From the NCBI GenBank assembly GCA_030849805.1, contig JASANZ010001853.1, positions 1-19,618 on the forward strand: DNA of 19,618 nt, in the 5' to 3' direction. This document shows positions 8,209-17,200 of the stretch, in pieces. The DNA comes from Sergeia podlipaevii. Its lineage: Eukaryota; Euglenozoa; Kinetoplastea; Trypanosomatida; Trypanosomatidae. The notes under the pieces were generated by a model. The model saw only the letters and a list, made by a program, of their open reading frames with translations, had not been told where the DNA came from and did not search any database. A program made the translations under genes and the position numbers. How positions within the stretch are numbered: the stretch's first letter is position 1; every line of letters begins with the position of its first letter.

Positions 8209-11200
8209 TTACGCCCGCGTGTAATGCCAATACACTGCAGAGAGCACAAACGCGATAACCGTCTCCAGGCTCTTATAGCAATACAATACCACTGTCCAGA
8301 CCGAAAGCCATACTGCAAGCCAGAGAACAGGCGGTGCGTACACGTACAAGAATGTGACCGCGACACAAAACATCACTGATAGGCCTACGCGTGCACGGTA
8401 CCCCTCCTCTCCCATCTGCTCCAGGAAGGAGGAAGAGACGGAGTCATCAAAAGAAGGCTTGGCGCCGCCATACGGATCCGCATCTACAATCCCTAGAATA
8501 GGTAAGATGGCAAAGAAGAGCAGCGATAGCACAGTTTGGTGAATGAATGCCCAGAACGTCAGGCTCTGACCATGCCTCGCCTCACCGTCACTGCCGCTGC
8601 TGCTAGTGCTGCTACCGGCAAAAGAAAAGATGGAGCGCAACAGGCTAGACTTGGGCTTCGGCGGCGCTTCGACAGTCATCAGAGAGTCCGTAATGGACAC
8701 CACCATGCACTGCGTCACCACAGCTCCTCCTCTCTTCATCTTGGTAGAAGTAGAAGGAGACGAAGAGCCATCCACAGCACTGCCATATACGGGAATGCAC
8801 AGCTTGACAAACACGGACGCGTTCACCGCGAGCAGACCCTTTGCATAGCGCACGTCACGGTAGTAGTCAAAGGATGTAAAGGACTTCTGCTGGCGGTACC
8901 GAAGCAAGTCCGCTGCTACGGTCGTGTAGGCCGCCTCCACAGCAGACTCGTTGAAGTGAAAGAGCAGAGGAGCAGCCTCCGCAGCACCGGCATTGGTCGA
9001 TGAAGAAGAAGAAGATACGGCAGTCCTCAAGCCACTCGCCACGCCGCGTCGCAGAACCGATGAAAGAAGAATAGGCTGACTTGTCAGGAGCGTCGTCGGC
9101 CGCTGCGCAACGGGGAGCTCCGTGCCAGCCACATCACGTAAGGTGTACGCCACGATGTCTACCTGCATAAAAGCCTCACCTGCACGTGGAATAATGGGAG
9201 GTGCCCAGTACGTTGTAAAGCGTTGCAAGGCGCGACGAGCGGCGTTAGGGCACATCCAATGTAGACGCCATGCGCGAGGGATAGAGACTGCAGAGTCCCA
9301 CGGCACCACAAGTGGGCCTTGAAGCAGGGCGTTCTCCAGCGATGGCAGAGGAGGGGGCATGTGGGCCGCAAAGCCGCTACCGGAAGATGCCGACTTGGAG
9401 CCCGCCGTTACTGCGCTAGAGTAGGTCCACAATCCGGTCAAATCTCCAGCCATAAAAAACGTCGTATCGGCGAGAAGGCAGCCCCGGCACTCGGTAGAAA
9501 TACCCGGTACTGCAAACAGAATCTCCTCAATCTTGCTGAAGCGACGCACAGCGGGAAGAGAGCCCCACGCTCGAAAGCCGTCATCCCGCGACGTGCCATC
9601 CGCTTCATCGTACCTCCGCTGCTGCTGTTGGCCACCGTGGAGGAGGTCACTGCTCTCATCAGCCTCGAAATCGGCACGGCTCGAGTAAAACTCCGCATCG
9701 CCGTTGTCTTCCCCGCGATTGTCACGATAAGCCTGACCCTTTCCACTACCATCACCACTAGGCACGCCACTCACAAACTGAGGAGGCACGTCGATACCCA
9801 CAAAGGTGCGGTTGTACAAAGCCACAAAACGATGAGACTCCAGCACATGGGCGTCCGCGAGCACCGTTGAGAAGAGATAATTCACGAAGTGGGAGCGATA
9901 CACACCTCCTCCTTTGAGATACAAGTGATGCGTGCTATCCAAGCTGTGGTGCTCCACAACGCTAAAGCTGTTGATGAGGGCAACGTTCTGCGGAGCACGA
10001 TAGCGCATGTACTCATGCGCGCCATCACCAGTGCCACCGCTGCTGCTGCTGCCGCTGTTGCCTGGCGGAGCAATCACTGTGTGGGGGCGAGGAGCAAAGC
10101 CGCCGCCTTCTTGAAGTCGCTGAAGCACCTCTTGCCTTCGCAGCATCTCCACTTCATTGACACGGCTGCCGTCACTGCCAGCTGAATGCTGCTGATGCTG
10201 CCTCTTGCCCAAGACGTCATCCCCATGCTCACCCACTAGCGGAGTCCAGTAATCCCCGATCAGCTCCACGCCGAGCTCAAAGCCGTTCAGCCTCAGGTCC
10301 GCCTCGCAAAGCACGAGAGGCCGGGCACTCGTCGCCATGAAGCCCGATGAGGTGGAAGGTGAAGAAGAAAAAGCCGCCCTTCCACCCGACATGGATCTCC
10401 GCGCAGCACGGGAGTATGGGTGAAGGTGCAGTCGCGCCAGTGTCGGCTGTACAGTGATCACAAAGCTCACATCTGTTGTGTTGTACGGCCGGTGTGTGTT
10501 ATGTGCGCCACCGCGTACTGTGTAGCTGTCCCCTGCTAGAGCATTAGTGATGGTAACACGCAGAAAACGAGGATGCTGCAAGCGCGCCAGTAGCTCCTCG
10601 CTGTCCTGTCGCTCGTTGTACTCCTCCGCCGCGAGCATCTGGAAGGTAGGACAGGTGCTGAGCTGAAGAAACAGGTGCTTGCGTGTAGCGACAGCCACCG
10701 CGGCTTGCATGCCGTTACGAAGTTGGGGGAGGCACGGCTTAAGGCCAACAAGGGGCGACGTGTGAGCAGGAACGTTAGGGTTCGGGATCTCCTCCAGTAA
10801 GATGCGGTCAGCCGTAAAAGACTCAGCTGAAAACGTGGTGCCGGTAACATTGATGGTCAACACAGGGATGCTGCCCTCCACCTCGCATTGCTTAATGACG
10901 GGAGGAAACGGGGTCACCACAGGCGCGACATCGACAATCTCCACCCGGCTCAGCGTGACGAGAGAGTAAGGGTTCGGCACGAGAGCAGCACCGGGAGTCC
11001 TCGGCGCTGTTGAATCCGCCACCGCCGCGGGGGGCGATACGGCAGTACCACAAATCACGTCCTTGTGCAGTGCGGTGCGTAAGAACAGATCGTATGGCAC
11101 CGTGAAAGGTTCATACGCAGGCAGCCGGATGCGGATAGCCATCGCCTCCCCACCGCTGGCAGAGTCCCCGCTACCGCCGCCACCACCGATAGATGCGGTT

Positions 11201-14200
11201 CTGTACGCTTTCAGTGCCCTCTCCAGTCTCTCTGCACGAGACATCGTAGTGGGAGCCTTCTCGAGTTGCCACAGACGATTCCGCTCCTCCTCTGCTTCCC
11301 TCTCCTGTCGTGAGCGTCGCGCGGCCTCAATGGCGCGTAGCTGCGAGGTTGTGATCCGCCGACGGCTGAGTGCGTCCTGCAGGTCCCCACGGAGTCCAGT
11401 AACGTCAATACCGTCCTTGGTGACGCGGTGTGCGCGCTGAATGCTGTCCAGCTGCTGCTCCATCACCTCTAGAGAAACCAGCCGCTGCTCATGACTTGAA
11501 GCTGATGCTGCTGTTGCTGACCCCTTCTTCTGCTGTTGTTGCTGCTGCTGCTTCGTTGCCTCATTGATCGATGATGACGATGCCTTGCTGTCACCTGTGA
11601 GGTGCTCCAGAGACACAAACAGCACCTCGCATGGCACGCGCACATCGCGCACGGCATAAACGTACTCCAGCCACTCCGCTGCGGTCTTGTCTACTGCACC
11701 ATCGGGGCGGTTTGTCTCTATCCAGAACTGAAGCACCTCCGCTGCCCGCACAGTACCCTCTGCACACCTGACGAGAAGTGATCGTGGATGTAAGCTAAAC
11801 GACGGCGTCTTCTTCTCCTCTTCGCTACTGCTGCTGGCAACTAAATCCTTCACATACGCCGGGTATCCACCAAGGTGTTTGGGCTGCCACATGTCCAGCC
11901 GCAGCGTCACGACTGCCTCTTCACCATGTGTGACGTTCAGCTCCGTGCTAACTTCGTCCGGCAGTCCTTGAAGGCCTATCATGGGACGCAAGCCCACATC
12001 CACCCTCTTGAGGGTCTTGAAGTGAAGAACGGGTAAGTAGCGGGCGATGCCCACACGATCACGGCTATTGCCACGGCGACTTCGTCGAAGTCCATCTCCG
12101 CTGCCTGTGTGTTCCTCCATCTGCATAATGGTGCCTTCAATCACAGCGCTCGTGATGAAGTCGCTACCCCCTGCGCACTGCAGTGAAGAAGAGGAGGATC
12201 CTCCGGTAGAACCCACAGTACGTGCCACATCATCACTCCCTCCAGTCCCAGAACCGAGGCCCATGGCAGTAGTGAAGAGAGACTGTGTAGCCTCGCGCGG
12301 TGAGAGATGCCTTGGGGCCCGCACGGTAATGCTCACGCAGCGGCTTTCTGGCATCCCTGCGCGTGAGATCGGTGAAACGTCCAGCCACTGGGTGCCTGGC
12401 CACACCCACCAAGGCACGGCACAGCCGCCGCCTCGTTGGTGAAGCTCCATGGCGCCGTTCTTGATGGTAGACTCGAGTGTGTCGAGGGATGCAAGACGGA
12501 TCGTAGAATCCCAACTTGAGCTGCTACTGCTCATGTGAGAATTGTGACTATCCTTGGTGTGTCCACGCTTTTTCCTCTTCGGGGTTGGGTCCTCTGCGTG
12601 GAGACACAGCGACACCTTCCCCTTCCCAGTGTACGCATCGCACTCATGATCAAGCGTAGTGGTGGCGGTCAAGTACGCAGACACACGCTCAATATCAAAG
12701 ATGTTGCGAAGGCTGCATGCGTGCCCAACCATGGCACCGAATACGTTCACGGATGGCTGCAGCTTGTAATGAAGGCGCACGGTGCCGACTGGGAGTCGCG
12801 AGGCCGTGAGAAGTCCCATTCCGGGTCGCGGTGAGGTGCCAAGATACGGGAATAGTAAGGAGTCCTCACTGTATAGCGCGGTGTAATTGGACAGCGGCTG
12901 AACCGCAATCTTTACTGATGAAGAGGCTCCTGGCGATGCCGCTGCGACGGCGTCGCGCTCCACGGTCCAGTCAACCGTGGATGAGGTGGTCACGATCTCC
13001 GCACTGCTGGAGAGCGTGACGAGGCGTTGGCTCATGAGATTCTCGGTTAACACGAGCACACGCACGGTGTCATAGTCAACAAGGCGCCTCTGTGTTGTGA
13101 AGTCATCACCGCCAGAGGAAGAAGAAGAAGAAGAAGAATGATAGCGGCGGTAGATGGCCCATCGAATCGTCAGAATACCAAAAGGGAGGCCATGTACAAG
13201 TGTGTCAGGCCGGTTGCCGCTATCAAAGCGAACGCCGGTGAAGTTCACTCCAGTCGTCCACACATCATCCGCGGAGGTCTGCAGCGACACCACCTCCCAC
13301 TGGCCAATAAAGTCCCGCGTGAGGTCGCGCGGGAGGGGCACGGCGTGTAGAGCAGCGGTTCCACCACAGATCACTAGCTCCTTCTCTCGCACCTGTGCGT
13401 GTACAACGTCAATGGTTTGAACAAGCGTAACGTTCGGGCATACAGCAGGGTACGCAGGGTCAGGCAGGTGGTGTGCAATGGTATAGAGACCAGGGGTATT
13501 GAGGCCGGACACGAGCGCGGTGGCTCCACCACGGCCGCGAGCAAGAGCGGCAGGATGCTGATAGAGACGGCGGAAGCGCACCGAGTCCTTCATTGTGTGA
13601 GAACCCGTCGCTAACTGCGTGGCGGGCACAACGCTGAGCACCTGCCAAGTGGCCTTGAAGGAGTCAGACGGTGCGTCAACATGAAGCACGACACTCTTGC
13701 CCACTACGCGGCGCACGGTAGGCTGCTGCTGCTGCTGCTGTTGGTAAGATGTGATGCGCTCAGTAGGTAGTCCCCCTCTTCTCTCCTCCTTCCCATCGGT
13801 ATCGTGCTTCTCGTCACTACCGCTGTGCGCGCCTTCGCCTGGCAGTGGAACCGCGTTCTCGCTCAGCACTACAAACTCCGTGTTAGCCAGCTTACTAGGA
13901 TACACGCGGCGTAGCAGGAACCACTCCGAGCTGACCGTCTCAGTGATGTGGTTGCGCACTGTAAGGCGACAGTTGGTCTGGTTGGCGTGTCCAGCTAGCG
14001 GGCCATCCCCCGTCGTTGCAGCCGTATTTCTGTCTTGCACAGTAGCCACACCAGGCGACTCCACGTGTGTGAGTATCGAGTAGACCGAGCTTAGCATGTC
14101 CACGCGAATCACTTCCGTCTCTGCGCACTCCCACACAAAATCATAGGCATACACTGAGCTCAAGTCGGGGTGCCGTGAAAAGATAAACTGTGAAGAGCAG

Positions 14201-17200
14201 AAGGGCAGCACCGCGACCGCAGGCGCCGCCGGAGGAGGAAACATCGTGCCGAAGCGCTCGTCTTCATACACGGCACCGCGGGGGTTAATGGCGAGAATGG
14301 CAGAGAAGGAGGTGTGCGCCAGACACATGCCACGCTTTGCAAACTCGGGTCCGTCCTCTGCTGCTGCTGCGTCCATCGCCACACGCGCTGGGCGGACCAC
14401 CACGTCGATGGGATACAAGGAGGAGTTGTGAAGATGACGAAGCTCAAGCCGGCGGCGCTCCATGTAGTGGTGCAAAGAGAAAGTCTCCCCAGCACGTTCA
14501 TCCTCAACGCGGTCGCGCAGACGCGCCTCACGCAAGAGCTGCGCAACGTACGCGCGCGTCACGCCACCGCCGCTGTGATCACTCAAAGAAGCAACAACGT
14601 CAGACGCAGAAGCAAGATCAACGTCATCGCCGCTAATATCTTCGCGGTCTTCATAAGAGCGCCAGAAGTCCTCCGCAGCGGCCTCTAGGTCGGCAATATC
14701 TGCCCTAGCAACAGCATCTTCGTCATAGTGTGCAGGATAGTCACCGTCACCATCATCATTGTTGTATTGTCGCTGCCGATGCAGCTGAGCGATGAGCTGC
14801 GTGAACTCTCGGCGGCGCCACTCCAGTGACGGCACCGCTTCCCTCTTCCCAAGCCCCTCCTCTTGCCTTGCATTCTCTCTCTCTGCTCCACCACCAGCGT
14901 AGCGTCCTTGATCTGGGCGAGGCATTGCAAAATGAGTACGGGTACGGATCAGCTGATTGGCGGTCTCGTTGCCGCGATAGCGCACCTCCGCCTCAAAATA
15001 GGTTTGAGGTCCTGTAAAGTTGAAGGAGTAGCCCACGTCACTGCCGTACCCAGCGATTGGTATGACGCTGCGGAGTCGATGAAAATGAGGCACTTGCGTG
15101 TGCGTCGCCCTCCTCCCTGCTGCAGTCGCGCTGTGCACGCGCACCTCCTCGACCCCCTCTAACACGGCAGCATCGAGGCGACGGTACGTGAGTGCCACCG
15201 CGGCGTCGTGCATCTCTGCTATCAATGGCAGCAAAAATATTCTGTGATAAGGCACCGAGTGGTCCTGCTGGAGACCATCCTTGTGGAAGAGCAAACCCGG
15301 TGGCCGCTGGCAGCGGCGCAATGAAAAGGTCTTCGTTACAGTGCCCACAAGATTAGTGACGGTCCAGGCGACATCGCAACGACGATACACCTCCACGCCG
15401 CAGGCCATCAACACGGTGCGTCGCTGCCCAGCGCTGGCGGTGTCGTTGAACGCTGGGCCCTCAGACTCACTAGGGCTATCACCATCCCCGCGAACTGCCA
15501 GGAGTGGCTGAAGAGATTCGACAAGATACGGTGCCCTAGATGCAGCGGCACAGGGCGGCACATGCCATTGAACCACCTCATCTTTCCGTGGCGGCCGCGG
15601 AGCCTCCAGTCTCACACACTCATCCTCTGTGTACACAGGCACGTAGGCAGGCACCACCGGTGGGGCCTTCATCGCCACCACACTGACAAGCACCTCAACG
15701 GTGATGTCGGGACAGCGAGAGGTGTAGGGGATGTCGTAGGTGACTCTCAGATCCTCGCCAGGGTCTTGAGCAATGAACTGCAGTGTGCCGTTGGGAAGCA
15801 CGCGGTGCACGTTCGGCACCTGGCTGGTGTCTAGTTCGACTTTCATATTTTCGTCTACAGAAAGACGACGGAGCGGCGTGCGAGCAAGCCAGTACCCAGC
15901 CGCTACCGCATCGTTGCCCTCGTCATTCGCGGACACCCCAACAACAGCCGAGTTTGACGGCGCCGAGTCGGGGGAAACGATGGGGAGAGGCGGGAACACC
16001 ACCCAGCGGCGCTCGTGCATTGGAAGTGTCACCGTCATGCGCTGCGGGTAGCGAGCAGTGCGACGCACGACAAGATGAAGATGAGAACGCACCTCCACCG
16101 CTACCATGCCCTTTACCGCCGTTTCACGCATCGCTGCCTTCGTGGCTGCGTCGTCACTGTTTTCCCCCTTTGGCGCGGCTGGCACGGGACCGAGCACTGT
16201 GGCGTAGGCTGGATCTATGTTCTCAGATACAAGCAGTGCTGCAGCGGTGGCGTTGTCCAGCACAATACGTGCGGCCCATTCCACAGCGTACACTCCCCTT
16301 CTCGTTACTTTTAGTTGTGCCGTAGTTCCACTGACACCTCCGGCACTTGTTGGGTGTACGTCGCATGTGCCTTCGTACGCCACCATTGTGTCCTCTCCCT
16401 CTGTGCTTGCCTTTCCTCTAGTGGACTTACGCGCCGGCACCTTGCGCCTGCGGCATCCAAACTGGCCCTCAAGTCCTTCCTCTGCAAAATCCAAAAACCA
16501 GCGCGTGCGAGGCACATTCACTGCGATGCGTGGGCTCACAGACGCATGAGTGCGTATACGGTGTAACAGCTGACGCAGCACCAATGCCTCCACATCCACT
16601 GTGTCTGAGCAGGCGGTGGTGATGGGGGCTGGAGATCGTATAATCCCCTGCACTGCCCATAGCTCTCGACCTTCTAGAGGCACTGGATCACATACGTCAT
16701 CAACGTCACTCACAAGATACGCAATAATGTTCTTGCCGATAAAGAGTGGAAACGGGGCCGCTGGCTTCTCATAAGGGTTGTGCGCAACACGAATGGCGTG
16801 CTGAGGCAGCAGCTGATCGTCCAGTGGTGCATTTTCCCAATAGCCATGGTAGTTGAGCGGTCTTCGCCCTTTGCCTTCATGAATGGGCAGCAGCGGCTGC
16901 TGTTGAGGGTTGAGAGCAGCGCCAAACTCTGGGTGTACCAAGGTATGGTTGTCACTCAGGTGCAACAGTCGTGTAAAACCAAAGTGAGGCGCGGGCACCA
17001 GTGGCGGCAGTGCCCAAGAGCGGTTGAAAGGAGTACGAAGAGTGAAAGTACCCTGCGCACTCACCGCGTCCACCCACGGACCGCGCGAGAGCACCACCTG
17101 CACCTCGTAGCGCACATTCGGCACGACAGTGAAGAAGGGACTAGCGGCATCGCTCAGCATGAGCGCACCGGTGGCGTCCATAGAGGCGGGGATGATCCTA

